The notes beneath the pieces were generated by a model. The model made no database searches. It saw only the letters and a program-made list of their open reading frames with translations, and was not told the DNA's origin. A stretch of DNA of 64,000 nt from Molossus alvarezi (Eukaryota; Chordata; Mammalia; Chiroptera; Molossidae), in the NCBI GenBank assembly GCA_037176705.1, contig CM073885.1, forward strand, positions 165,716,290-165,780,289, written 5' to 3'. The translations under genes were made by a program, and so were the position numbers. Of this stretch, positions 46,347 through 58,078 are shown in pieces; the stretch's first letter is position 1, and every line of letters starts with the position of its first letter.

Positions 46347-46453
46347 GCCCTGGCCGGTTTGGCTTAGCGGTTGGAATGTTGGCCTGCGGACCAGAGAGTC
46401 CCGGGTTCAGTTCCCGCTAGGGGCACGTACAAAAAATAATAAAAAAATAAAAT
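46347..46453 (+). repeat. Head-only VES SINE with target duplication
   Basis: Contains only the tRNA-like head up to GGGGCACGTAC, then an A-rich tail directly. The perfect 14-bp duplication AAAAAAGACTTCTT (46333-46346 and 46454-46467) shows it inserted in this short form. Confidence 0.94.
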
Positions 46454-46480
46454 AAAAAAGACTTCTTGTTACTTTATATC

Positions 46481-46735
46481 TTTTTTTTTTTTTTTATCCT
46501 TACCCAAGGACTTTTTTTTTTTTTTTTTGCATTTATCTTGAGATAGAGTGGGAGGGAAAGGGGGAGGAAGACAGAGAAACATCGATGTGAGAGAGACACC
46601 CCGAGTGGCCACCACCCACACGCCCCCGGGGCTGGAGACAAACCGTAACTGAGGTACATGCCCTTAGTGGGAACCGAACCTGGGCCTCTGGTCCACAGGC
46701 CGACACTCTAACCGCTTAGCCAAACCGACCAAGGC
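46481..46735 (-). repeat. VES-related SINE
   Basis: ACTTTATAT flanks it on both sides. The tail complement ATCCTTACCCAAGGAC has paired changes in the hairpin. It lies 27 bp from the head-only copy, in the opposite orientation. Confidence 0.92.
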
Positions 46736-47035
46736 ACTTTATATTATATCTTCTGTTAAGATCCTGAAATTACTTGAGGAAGGAAAATCCTTTCTTTTTA
46801 AAAGTTCTAATTGTTACTTGTTTTCCTCAATTTGGTTACCACAGGCAAGTTATAGGAATGTACATTATCAGGCTATTAAATATCAGGCTTAGGTCCTTAC
46901 ATTTATGTTGGTTAATGGCTTTTCAAAAAATGGAATAAGTGTTTGTAATCCATTGTTTCTGTGTCAGGATATATGAAGTTTCTTAAGTGCAGGATCCATT
47001 ACATATGTTGTTACTTTAAAAAGATACAATATATA

Positions 47036-47300
47036 GCCCTGGCCAGTTTGGCTCAGCGGTTAGAGCGTTGGCCGCAGAGACCCGGGTTCGGTTCCCGCTA
47101 AGGGCACGGGCCTCAGTTGCAGTTTGTCCCCGAACCTGGTTGGTCGTGTGGGTGGCAGCCACTCGATGTGTCCCTTCACCGTCGATGTTTCTCTCTCTCT
47201 CTACCTCTCTACCCCTCCACTCTACCTGAACAAAAAATGGAAGAATGTCCTCAGGTGAGGATAAAAATTAAATAAATAAATAAATAAATAATAAATAAAT
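47036..47300 (+). repeat. VES SINE with (AAAT)n tail
   Basis: The head has a small deletion (GTTGGCCGCAGAGACC). The hairpin TCCTCAGGTGAGGA is intact, and the tail has evolved into an AAAT microsatellite at about 47265-47300. Confidence 0.93.
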
Positions 47301-47827
47301 ACAGTATGTAAAAATTTGAGAATGTTTTCAATTAATTATGTGTAGCATCTGTTAGCGAGTTTAAATGCCAAGTGTTATGAAATACATGATACGGTTAATT
47401 TCCTCAGAAGCAAAAATGCGGAGGAAAAAAAAAAACCTATGTACTGTTTTTCTTCCCTCAGAGCATAGAACTTTTCAATATGAATAACCTTGATATTCTG
47501 TAATTTAAAAATATAATAACGCATTCTAAAGGAGTAACTAAAAATGACTGAAGAAGTTGTATCAAGAATACAGGTAAATTCACTTCATATTTACCAAACA
47601 GGCTTCTTTATAACAAGTCTATTTCTATAAATGGTGGATGGCACATTATAAACCGGTTTCATTAATTTGCATTGTAAATTGTATCAGTTTGTGGCCATGT
47701 GGGGTTATTGTAAAGGTAGTGGTACTTGTGGTTGAAGAGTGAAAACTAAATTACGTTGTAGGGGTTTACGGGGGTTCTATGAAGTAGAAATTTCTGTTAA
47801 TTGCCCTAAGTATTGAGAGAACTGTAT

Positions 47828-48030
47828 TTTTTAAATTTTCACCCCAGGATACATTTCTGTTGATTTTCAATGAGAAAGGGAGAAGGAGAGAGAAACATCA
47901 ATTTCATTTCCTCTTGCATGTGCCCCTACTGGGGATTGAACCTGAAACCTAGGTATGTGTCCTGACTGAGAATGGAACCCGAAACCTTTTGGTGTATGGG
48001 ACAACACTCCAACCAACTGAGATACCTGGC
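47828..48030 (-). repeat. Old SINE
   Basis: TTTTCACCCCAGGATAC tail complement, body GTGCCCCTACTGGGGATTG, and a decayed head complement. Confidence 0.75.
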
Positions 48031-48095
48031 ATTTCCAGAGCAGAGAGCTGGATTTTAATCCAGATACATGTTTTGTCAAAAAATTATCTTGCTAG

Positions 48096-48298
48096 TGCGG
48101 CTGTTATGGCTCAGTGATTGAACTTCAACCCATAAATTAAGAGGTTGCCAGTTCAATTCCTGGTCAGGGCACATGCCCAGGTTGTGGGCCCGATTCCCAG
48201 TGGGGGGCATGCAGGAGGCGGCCAGTCGATGTTCTCTCATCCATGTTTCTCTCCCTCTTCTCCCTCTAAAATCAATAAAGGAAAAAAAAATTTTTAAG
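48096..48298 (+). repeat. SINE, second type, with AATAAA tail
   Basis: Flanked by TATCTTGCTAG (48085-48095 and 48299-48309). Tail AAAATCAATAAAGGAAA. Confidence 0.92.
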
Positions 48299-48309
48299 TA
48301 TCTTGCTAG

Positions 48310-48420
48310 ATATATGATCTTGAGCAGTTCCATCAATTTCACTGGGCCTTCCACTTATTTATAAACTGAAGTGGTTAGTGGAACTACATGATCCCTGGAA
48401 GCTTGCAGAAATTCTGTGCT
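48310..48420 (+). repeat. Possible MIR fragment
   Basis: TTTCACTGGGCCTTCCACTT and TATAAACTGAAGTGGTTAGT fit the MIR middle region loosely. Confidence 0.35.
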
Positions 48421-49243
48421 TCCGATCCTATGCCTCTGTGTACCTTGACTATCCCTGCCATTCAGCCTGAAGAGCTCACTGATGCCACCGAAGTCACCTC
48501 TTAGAGGAGAAAAAGGGATGGGAATGGGGTTGAAGACTCTGGTACTGAAAGTTGGGAACATGATTCTAGCCGACCTACTGAAAATAATCCGGTGATAGTT
48601 TATTTTTAGTAGTAAACTCTCCAGCCTTTTGTTTGTTTGAGTGACCCACGAACATCTGTATTCGAGATAGAAGTGCATGCACTTGATAGCACTTGTACTT
48701 TTCTTGGTCTTGATTTGAGAGAAAAGAAATAGTTACAGCTCTGGAGCATATGATGTTTTTTGTATATTGCTTCAAACTAAAGGAAATAGGTAGCATCAGA
48801 CTATATGAGATGTTACTGTTTTGTCCTTGCAGGCAGTGGAGTACTGGACTGGGAGACGGCAGTGGAGGCCATGCACTGCAGCCGTCCTTTACCCGTTGGC
48901 TTGCCAAGCGAGCAGATTCCCTGAGGTGTTAGAAAACTGGGGGAACTAGCAGGCCCCATCTTCTCTAATATTCCGAATGAGGTGCAAAATCAGCATCGGC
49001 ATTTTTTTCCATCACAAATATTTTGCTTTGAAAAAAATGCCATTATATGTCGTTTAGTTAAAAGTTACCAATATAAAGGTTAGTTTTTTTTTCTAATTAA
49101 CTTTTTTTTTATGTGTCAGTTATGTTTTTATTATTTTACATAGTTATAGGAAACAGTTTCCAGAACAAAATATATTTGTTTTTAATTTTATTTGTTGTTT
49201 GCACTTTAGATACCTTTGCTGGCAATTAGAAAAAAAAGATTCA

Positions 49244-49474
49244 GCCCTGGCCGGTTTGGCTCGGCGGTTAGAGAATGGGCCTGCGGTCCGGAGACACCCA
49301 GGTTCGGTTCCCGCTGAGGGCATGTACCTCCCTTGCAGTTTGTCCCCGGCCCTGGTTGGGTTGTGCGGGTGGCAGCCACTCGATGTGTCCCTTTCACGTT
49401 GATATTTCTCTCTCTCTCCCTCCCAGTCTATCTGAACAAAAAATGGAAAAATGTCCTTGGGTGAGGATTAAAAA
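49244..49474 (+). repeat. VES SINE, full length
   Basis: AAAAAAAGATTC on both sides. The tail hairpin is TCCTTGGGTGAGGA, with one G-T wobble. Confidence 0.94.
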
Positions 49475-50921
49475 AAAAAAAGATTCTTTCCTAAATTAGT
49501 TTGTTATGTGATGGAATCTTGTAGAGAAGGCTTATATATCAGGTATTGAATAAAGGAGGTAAGCTTTTTTTGTAGAGGGGGGAAAGATAAGCTGTTTTCC
49601 AGTTATTTTATCATTGGTTGTGTTATATTCTCCCTTTGTAAGCAGAAACAATCACTACCTTAGCATCTTCTGCTATCTTATAATACTTTTTTAAAGAATA
49701 ATCTTAGGAGTGAATCCTGGTTGGGTTATACACCCCACCCCCCACCCCAAGTTCTTTATCTTATGTCATAGTACAGACTGATTTTATGCTCCTATGGTTA
49801 GTGTTTTGTTCTTTTTAAAAGATTACTTAAATTCTATTTGGTCTTAGTGAAATGTTTTAATGTCAAAACAGGATAATTTCATTTGGGTGGTTGCCAAATA
49901 ATAATTTACTTGGTTGGGGGTTGGGGGGAGGGGTAGGTATGCTGATGGACTCTTCAGGTTAAGTTAAATATGTATTTGAAATACAAAGACTTCAGGTCTC
50001 TGGAGTGAATGAGGCTGCAAGTTCAATGATTGTGCCTCTGCCTCTTTCATCAGGCTGAGGAGTGTTTCTTCTCTACATGCCTTTCATGCATTTGAAAGAG
50101 AATCATTTCCTTAAGGTTTTCAGTGTGATAGGAGCAAAATTCTGTTTTCATTTTAACTTTCAGTATTTGTATATATTTACGCTGACTTGTATATTTGAAA
50201 GGCAGAAATACCCCCACATTTCTGTTTGCTGAAGAATGCTAATTGGAACGTAGTTCTGTTTAGGCTTTTAGTAAGGAGCATTAAAGCTGAATAAGGTTTA
50301 TAGTAAATGTTTGCTTTATGTATAATTGAGAATCAGCAGGAAATTGTTCTCAAAGCATTAAGCCAAAGAGGATAGATTAATAGCTAAAGGAGCTGAGTTT
50401 GTGTAATACATTTTAGCAGTTTCTTCAAAGGAAAAAAAAATGAGATTAAAAACTGTGAGGTGAGGTAAGTATCACTAAAATAAAAGTAAGTAGCCTGGTC
50501 TAAATTACTGTGTTTAATATCTGCTAAAATGACATTTCTGTGTGTTTAATTTAGTAACTCACAGATTATTAATCAAATGCTGCTTATAACTCATTTTTTC
50601 CCTAGATATTTACTCCATGAACTATTGTTTGAGAAATGTATATGGAATGCTTGAAATCAGTGTAAGAGAAACCTGACTAAACATTGGAGGTGGTATCTAG
50701 CTGATAACTCTTGTGTATTGGATTTAAATTTTCATTTTGATGAACTGGAACTCAGTAGAATACAGTGAATTCTGCTAAAATGTACATCTGTGTTCTAAAT
50801 ATCACTCTGCTATGCATAGTTTTGAAATAAAAACACCTTAAGGCTTATGGGGAAACTGGGGTTAGAGGCACAACACCAAAACTTCAGCAATGACACACTT
50901 AAGAATAAAGATAGGAACCTA

Positions 50922-51186
50922 GTTCTGGCTGGTGTGCTCAGTGGTTAAAGTGTTGGCCCATAAACCGAAGGGTCTCCAGTTCAATTTCTGGTCAAGGGTA
51001 CATACCTGGGTTGCAAGTTCAATCCCCAGCCCTGGTTAAGCACCTGTGGAAAGCAACAATCAATGTATCTTTCACATCAATGTCTCTCGCTCTCTCTCTC
51101 TGTTTCTTCCCCTCCTCCCTTCCCGCCCCCTCTCTAAAAATTAATGGAAAAAAAATATCCTCAGTTGAGGATTAACAAAAAACCAA
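50922..51186 (+). repeat. VES-related SINE, older subtype
   Basis: The 15-bp duplication AAAGATAGGAACCTA (50907-50921 and 51187-51201) is perfect although the body is divergent. Tail hairpin TCCTCAGTTGAGGA. Confidence 0.92.
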
Positions 51187-52435
51187 AAAGATAGGAACCT
51201 AATAAAAAGCACAGTTTTACAAAAACATGTTAAATAGTTAATAAATACATGAATGTTTCATTGTGGTACTTTACTTTGAAAAAGACCTGAAGTGTGCCTA
51301 GTGAAGTGGGTGTTGGAAAGGTGGTATCTTGTGAGCTATTGTGAAGGTGGGAGGAAGGGCTGCTGAAATTGGAGGTCAAGTTGTGACGCGGGATGTGAAT
51401 GAGTTTTAATCAACCTTGACAGTGCGCCAAGGGTGCTGGTGGTCGTGTGAGTTGGGGGGGGGGGGGGGTGTTTTGTGTGTTCCTGCACAGCTCAGTTCAG
51501 CTAGGTGTAGCTTTCTACATTTCACCTAATGTTTCTTCTGGATGAAGTCATGCGTAAACAAGCTGAGATTTGCATTTTGCTGATCATGTTCCTAGTATAT
51601 CAGGCTCCTGCAACATGTTTGTGTTTTCCAAACAAATATATCAAAACTGACTCTAAAGGTTATTTAGAGACGGAGAATGAGTGGCTACTCACCACCATTT
51701 GTTTCTAACTTTAGAAAAATACTTTTTATTTTTTTATTTTTAAGCAATTGAGAAGAATTAAGGACATCTAGGACATAAAACTTTCTCCCGCTCATCAGAT
51801 CTGAAAGTATCCCAAATAAACATGTGAGCATATTCAAAGAATTATGTATTTTGCTTAAATATAGTCCATGAGAAATTATGCCATACAACCTTTCATTCTC
51901 ACCACCACCCCCCAAAAAAGGAAAGAAAAGAGGAAAAGTAAGGATAATAATCATTTTCTGAGTTAAATGGGCATAGACATTACATCATTATTTCCGTTGG
52001 TATTTGTTTAACTATTGGTTTATTTTTTCATTTGGTTGGCCTTTGCGTGTATACCAGGTTTTCAAGGTTTACTAATTGCTTTAAATTTTTTTATATCCTA
52101 GACTAAATATGGTAGGCATTTATTTGAATATTTAAATACCTTTACAAATCAGAAAATAGGAATGCAGGTTATTTACAAATTCGTTTTGATACAGATAACT
52201 GAAAAATGAACAATAAAGAAACAATGGGTAGAGTTTTGTCAAAATTTGATATACACTATGTTATGACATCTTTTACATTTCATGCCTGATTTATGTTCCC
52301 TGAGCTTATTTGTAACAGTCCTGAGGAGCATTTGAGGGGCAATGTTGAACCGGAGGTGATTAGGATGCCAGCTAGTACCTAAACCCTGTTAAATCCATGA
52401 TGTAACCAAAGTGCATTGTGTTGATGTGTGTTGAA

Positions 52436-54120
52436 TTTATGTATCACGGTTGCTTTACAGGAAGACACGAGTCCAAACACGGATCACCTGCAGCGTAGCT
52501 GCTAACTCCAGGTGGGCTCTGAGACTTCCATCTGCGCATGGCCGGGGGGCTTACTTCAGCCCTCAGAATGCCCAGGCTAGGCCAGTTTGCTCTCCTGCTC
52601 TTTTGGAGAGCTCCAGAGGTGAATCTACCCGCGTCTCTCCCATTTCACGACTTGCAGCTTCGAATCACGTTTCCTCTCAACCTGACCCACTGGAGAACTA
52701 AAGTCTGTCTCACAGCTTCGCTCTTTCTCCAAAGTACTTTTTTGTGGTTTTTCCCACTAGAGCTGGAAGCACCAAGGCTGCACTGAAACAGGCCCCAGGC
52801 AGGCTAATTTGATGTCTGTTCAACCTGCGAATCCTTAGTTTGTTTACCTTTATTTCACAGAGAGGCTACAGCTGTACACTCCCCTAGGGAGGCCAAAGCC
52901 CTGTAGCTCTCCTTTCAAGGTAGCTCAGCAACCATCTTGTTGGAGGGTGGCCTTTCTCCTCACCCCCGGCCCCTTACCAAACCAGCTTTCCCTACAGTAC
53001 CCTTTCTGTGGATTTCTACGGAGATACAATATTTTCATTTCCTACGAGTCCAGCAATTTCAAGGCTCCAGGAATCACCAGGGTAAACTTTTCTCTGTGCT
53101 CCTGCCCTTTCTTGCTTTACATTCATACTTGGGGGGAAAGTACACAAAAGAATGAAATAAAGTTAATCAGAAAAACACACCCTTTTTCTTGACATTTAAG
53201 AGTTGGGGGAAGAGAGTTGAATGAAAAGAGGCAATCTCTGCTTCCTCTCAAACTGCCCTTTGGAGACACAAGTCAGGCGTGGGCCGGGGCTCAGGAAAGG
53301 CTGGGAAGAGAGATTCTTCCAGCCTCAGAGATGTCTTTTCTGGGTGGTGCCCCTGTGTGTGGTCACTGATGTAGCTATCCCAAACTTTGGAAGTAAAGGA
53401 AATAAGATTACCCTTTGCGATTAAACGGAGAAATCAATCAACCACAGTAGAAAAAAATGGGGCCTTAAGTAAGTGCATGTTCAACACTGGTGGTCCAGCC
53501 AGATACAGTTGACATGTTTTATTTCGCCTCCATAGAGTTAACATGTACAGAATAATAAGTGTTGCATATGACTGGGTGATTTCCCATGAAAATGGCAGAC
53601 TTTTGGCTTCTTGAAGAAACACGACATGTTCTAACAATGCGAGGCCTGCATTATTCCCGCAGCTGGCCACGCCGTCCCTGGCTGGCCACCGAGCCCTCCA
53701 CTTCTCCCGGCGTCCCATCCCCCACACCATCAGGGAGCCAGCCCGCCGCTGGTCCACGGGGGTCAGGCACCGTTGCCGTAGAGTCAAGTGGCCTCGGTAT
53801 AGGACAGGAGCCATTGTGAACATACCAAAACAACTATGGGTATATGGCTGAGGAGCAGAGTGGGGGAGTGTGTAGATGGAGCATTACTAAGGGGAGACAG
53901 CAAGGGAGGGGGGTTCATGCTGGGTTCAGGCCAGGTGATGTGATACCAAGAGGGTGGGTGGGTTCTTGCTAGAACGAGGCTATTGAGACCAGGCAAGGAC
54001 TGGGCACAGGTTGGGCCTGGCAGAGGAGAGGGCTTGGAGAAGCTGGGCCAAAGCTTGGTCAAACGGGACATCTTGTCACCTCTTCACTCATTGTGGCCTG
54101 ACCCCTGGAGGCATCTGAGG
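52436..54120. other. GC-richer unassigned region
   Basis: Free of SINEs for 1.7 kb. Short ORFs on both strands overlap and none looks conserved. CpGs cluster at 53640-53790. No promoter, exon or repeat identified with confidence. Confidence 0.4.
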
Positions 54121-54157
54121 CTTCGATTCCCGCTTTAAAGAGAGTAGCTCTAAGCTG

Positions 54158-54436
54158 CACTGCCCAATCAGACTATTGATTACCTGTAATGAGATAATAT
54201 AATTAAGGAACTGAATTTTAAATCTTATTTAATTTGACTTAAATTTAAAACCTAAAGCAGTGTAAAAATCATATTTCTGTTAACTATCATTGTGGTAGTA
54301 CTATATTTGACTAAAACCATTGTGTCACATAAAGTATATTGTAATGTGTGTATTAAAATTTTTGTTTTAATATAGCTACTAGAAAACAGCACCACATATG
54401 TGGTTCACATTCTGTTCCTATTGGACAGTGCTGATC
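54158..54436. mobile_element. hAT-type nonautonomous element
   Basis: Ends GCACTGCCCAATCAGAC and complement CAGCACTGTCCAATAGGAA form short inverted repeats. The interior has GGAACTGAATTTTAAATC and CACATATGTGGTTCACAT, typical of an old mammalian hAT MITE family. Subfamily not assigned. Confidence 0.65.
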
Positions 54437-55894
54437 TAAGCCTTCCGGGACCTGACCTTATAATTCTCAAGAGTGTGCCTGGTGTGATGCGGCAGACAGA
54501 CTCTAGAGTGGATTCCCCTGTGATCCCTTCCTGCTGGTGTTCATGCTTTTGTTTAATCCCTCACCCTGTCTTGCTAGGTGATGGAGTTTGGAAGCGGATC
54601 CGTCCTGAGTTGTGTCTCTGGATGAGAACCTGGGTCTGGCTACCATCATGCAGGGGGCAAAGGACCCAGCTAAGCTGTGCCTGGGCTCCTCACCCACAGA
54701 AACTCAGATAATAAGTGCGGTATGTCTTAAGCCATTAAATGTGCATTAATTTGTTATTCAGAAATGGAAAACAGAGCCTGGGAAAAGGAGAGGGCAGTAT
54801 GGAACTATGGAAGTCTAGCAAAAAGTATCAACTGGGAAGAGTGAAGCTTAGCCAGGTATTTGGAGTGTCCTAGCCCCTAAAGAAACTGTTCTCCTGGTAA
54901 TGCATACATTCCAATGAGCTTAACTGCCCTTGTTTTGATTTCATGCTCACAGAACAATGTGTTGGTTGTTACTTGCTCCCTGTGTAGGCCCACTTCAGGT
55001 TCACAGCTTGGTGGTGAATCCCGATGGTTTGTAGGATTTAACTGACTGTGTGGAGGCTCCTTGGGACTTGGTTAAAATTGGCTTTGTTCTGCTGCCTGGT
55101 TCCTTTTGACTATCTTTTCATTAAATACTGTAGGAGACAAACAGATTGATCCTAGCCTCTGTCAGATCAATCAGAGTGATCGATGGAATGTTAACATTCA
55201 TGAAGATTTGCCAAAAACTAAGATGGTATAGAAACAAAGGCTAGAAATTGTTTAGAGATAATGCTGCATAGCTCTTTCGTGTTTCTGCACATCTAGCGAG
55301 CAGAGGCAGTTTCTCCTAGACTATCTTTGCAAAGATGTCTACATTGCACACAGCCTTGGAAGGCAGAGCTGGTGTCTCCCTTTGGAACAAAGTACAGGCG
55401 GGCTCACCGATGCAGAAGAGTGGGGTTCTTTAAACTCAGGGTTCCTCTTTTGTTTTGCAACTCAGTGCATATGCTGAAGTCACCTGACCAGCTTCTTACA
55501 TTCCTGTGCTCGGAACTGGCCCCAGAAAAGGCTGATAGTTTGGTTACTGCTAATGTTATAAATAATAGAGTTCTTAGTCTTGGACCCTTGCATCTTGCAT
55601 CTCTGTCAGCATTCACGGAACTGTGCAGGGCTGACTGTTACCTTGCAAGTAAGGTAAAATCTCAGTCTTCACAGGACTGACAGTCGTGTTGGATAATAAT
55701 GATAAAGCCAAGACGTCGTTTCCAGTGGAACGGAAATTAATCCATTCATGACCGAACCTTTTCCAGAATGGATTGGGTGCCCATATGTTTTTCTACTCTA
55801 TGGAAGAAAAAATTTTTTATTTGTTTTGTTGCATAAGATCACTCCGTTTCTTTCTACAGCATCCTGTATCAGTGAGTGGATCTTCCTAGGAATG

Positions 55895-56015
55895 AGGTTA
55901 TCTGGGGCAGTGACACCTTCCACACTGGCTTATTGCATTAACTTCTCCCGGGCTTCAGTTATATCATCTATACAATGAGAGAATTACGTCTCTTCAGGTC
56001 ACTTCCAGCTACAGC
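55895..56015 (+). repeat. Possible MIR fragment
   Basis: CTCCCGGGCTTCAGTTATAT CATC-type wording and TACAATGAGAG. Confidence 0.4.
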
Positions 56016-56057
56016 ACTTCCAGGCAATGTAAAAACATCACTTTAATTTCATGTATT

Positions 56058-56285
56058 AATAAGCACTAACTTTATTCTTACTGTGGGATAGATACCACTC
56101 TAAATGCTTTTCAAATAACTCACTCAAACTAGGGTGATGTTTGTTATAGGCAAGGAAAATGAGGCAGAGAGCTGAGGAACGTGCCAAGGCCATCCAGTTA
56201 GAACGTGGTGTAGCTACACAAGCCGAGGTTAAGTCTGTGTTCTCGTGCGCTGTGCTGGACTGCACTCTGCTTGTCACTGAGACGT
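56058..56285 (-). repeat. MIR
   Basis: GGATAGATACCACTCTAAAT, GGAAAATGAGGCAGAGAGCT and GGCCATCCAGTTAGAACGTG. Confidence 0.7.
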
Positions 56286-56386
56286 GGATTCACTCTCTAC
56301 CGTGAGAACTGGGAGCGATGGAGAGAATGCGATGGAGGCAGGTCCCTGCTCACTGGTCTTCACTCTAAGGGAGAATGTTGTACTCC

Positions 56387-56388
<2 letters not shown>

Positions 56389-56427
<39 letters not shown>
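56389..56427. repeat. (TG)n microsatellite
   Basis: About 18 TG units in a GC-average intergenic stretch. Confidence 0.98.
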
Positions 56428-56428
<1 letters not shown>

Positions 56429-56666
56429 TTCATAGAAGGATTTCAAGGGCACCATTTGTATGTGAGAATAACTCATTGGAATGTAAAAGCATACATTTTT
56501 AGGTTAATAATTGGTTCCAGGTTTCTAACTGATTTAAGATTGTCTAAATAAACCTCAGCATTCTAATCTGGGGACGATGAAGGCACACTTGGCCAAAGGA
56601 TTACTTAATGCCTAAGATTAATAAAATTATAGGAATTAAAATAGTTATGCTGAATTATTTTTCTTA

Positions 56667-56881
56667 GACTGGCTGGTATGGCTCAGTGATTGAGCATCGA
56701 CCCATGCACCAAGAGTTCGCCAGTTCGATTCCTGGTCAGGGCACATGCCCAGGTTGTGGGCCCGATCCCCAGTGGGGGGCATGCAGGAGGCTGCCAGTGG
56801 ATGTTCTCTCTTATCAATGTTTCTATCTCTCTCTACCTTTCCCTTCCTTTCTCTCTCTAAAATCAATAAAGAAATAAAAAA
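56667..56881 (+). repeat. SINE, second type, with AATAAA tail
   Basis: Near-identical flanks TGAATTATTTTTCTTA / AGAATTATTTTCCTTA. Tail AAAATCAATAAAGAAAT. Confidence 0.93.
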
Positions 56882-56966
56882 AGAATTATTTTCCTTAAAA
56901 GTTTTACTCAACTCAAACCTCGTTATCTGTATGTTAATATGAGCTTGAAGATAATGGGATATTTTT

Positions 56967-57182
56967 CTTAAAATATGTTTTTATTGATTTTTTTTTTAGA
57001 GAGAGGAAGGGAGAGAGAGAGAGAAACATTGATGTAAGAACAAACATCCATCAACTGCCTCCTGCATGCCCCCCACTGGGGATCGAGCCCACAACCCGGG
57101 CATGTGCCCTGACCAGGAATTGAACCAGGACCTCTCAGTCCATGGGACGATGCTCAGTCCACCAAGCCACACCAACTAGGCA
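56967..57182 (-). repeat. SINE, second type, perfect target duplication
   Basis: ATAATGGGATATTTTT (56951-56966 and 57183-57198). It faces the preceding SINE with an 85-bp gap. Confidence 0.94.
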
Positions 57183-57721
57183 ATAATGGGATATTTTTAA
57201 TTTTTGCATCTGTATTGGGTCTAGAACAGAATTTTTCAATGTGTTCACTTAAGTGTTAAGTGAATGATCAGTTCAATTCTGTCCTATGCAAGATGATTCT
57301 CCAGAGAGCTCTGTGTCTCTGTCAGGGCCCTGGCAGGATGCAGAATTACACTCAGGAGATTCAACTGAACAGGCTTTCGTGAAAGAACTATTTTCTAAAG
57401 ACTAAAGGGGACAAACAAGGGCCATTGAAGCAACCATTACTATCAATTCTGAGGCCCAAAGGGGCCACTGTTTGGAGTTACACAGCCACTGGATGCAGCC
57501 CAGTGGGAGCAGGAGTGTATGGAGGAGGGCCAGAGAGACAGAGCTGTGACTGGCACAGCAGGCCGGACCGAGCGGCAGGACAGACATCCCAGGGCCTCTT
57601 GCTGCCCTCTGGTCAGCCAGCGCCCACGGGATGAACCCTTGGAGTACCGAAGGATGGAGACTCCATCCAGGTTAGTGGGACAAACGGGAAAGAGCCAGCG
57701 TGCTAGAACCGTCTCCGGGCC

Positions 57722-58078
57722 TGTCTTAGTCCATGCAGGCTACTGAACCGAACCCCTGGACGGGCTGGCTTATAAACAGCACGTCTTTCCCACAGCTCTG
57801 GGAGCTGGGAGTGCAAGATCAACGTGCCAGCAGATCCACTGTCTGGGGAGGACCCGCGCTTCCTGGTGTATACAAGGCCCCCTTCTCGCTAGAACCTTCC
57901 ATGGCAGAACGAAGGGTAGGCACCGCTCCGGGGTCTCTTTTATAAGTACACCGATCCCTTCATGAGGCTCTGCCCTCATGACCTAATCACCCCCCCAAAG
58001 CCCCACCACCTAATGCCACCGCATCACCGGTTAGGTTTCAGCATGAATTTTGAGGACACAAACATTCATCCTGTAGCC
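57722..58078 (-). mobile_element. Solo LTR of MLT1 type (ERVL-MaLR)
   Basis: About 357 bp. The + strand reads CTGTCTTAGTCCATGCAGGC at one end, GGCTTATAAACAGCACGTCT, then GAATTTTGAGGACACAAACA near the other: the complement of an MLT1 LTR. No internal retroviral genes nearby. Confidence 0.8.

Noticed and set aside
49911..49937. G-runs resembling a quadruplex
   Set aside because: Only three clear runs (GGGGG, GGGGGG, GGGG); does not meet the usual four-run pattern without splitting one.
51454..51469. Run of 16 G
   Set aside because: Homopolymer only, likely slippage or assembly uncertainty; no context.
53434..53823. 129-codon minus-strand frame overlapped by a 77-codon plus frame
   Set aside because: Both come from the same CpG-rich stretch. 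No domain, no splice context, and no evidence to choose either.
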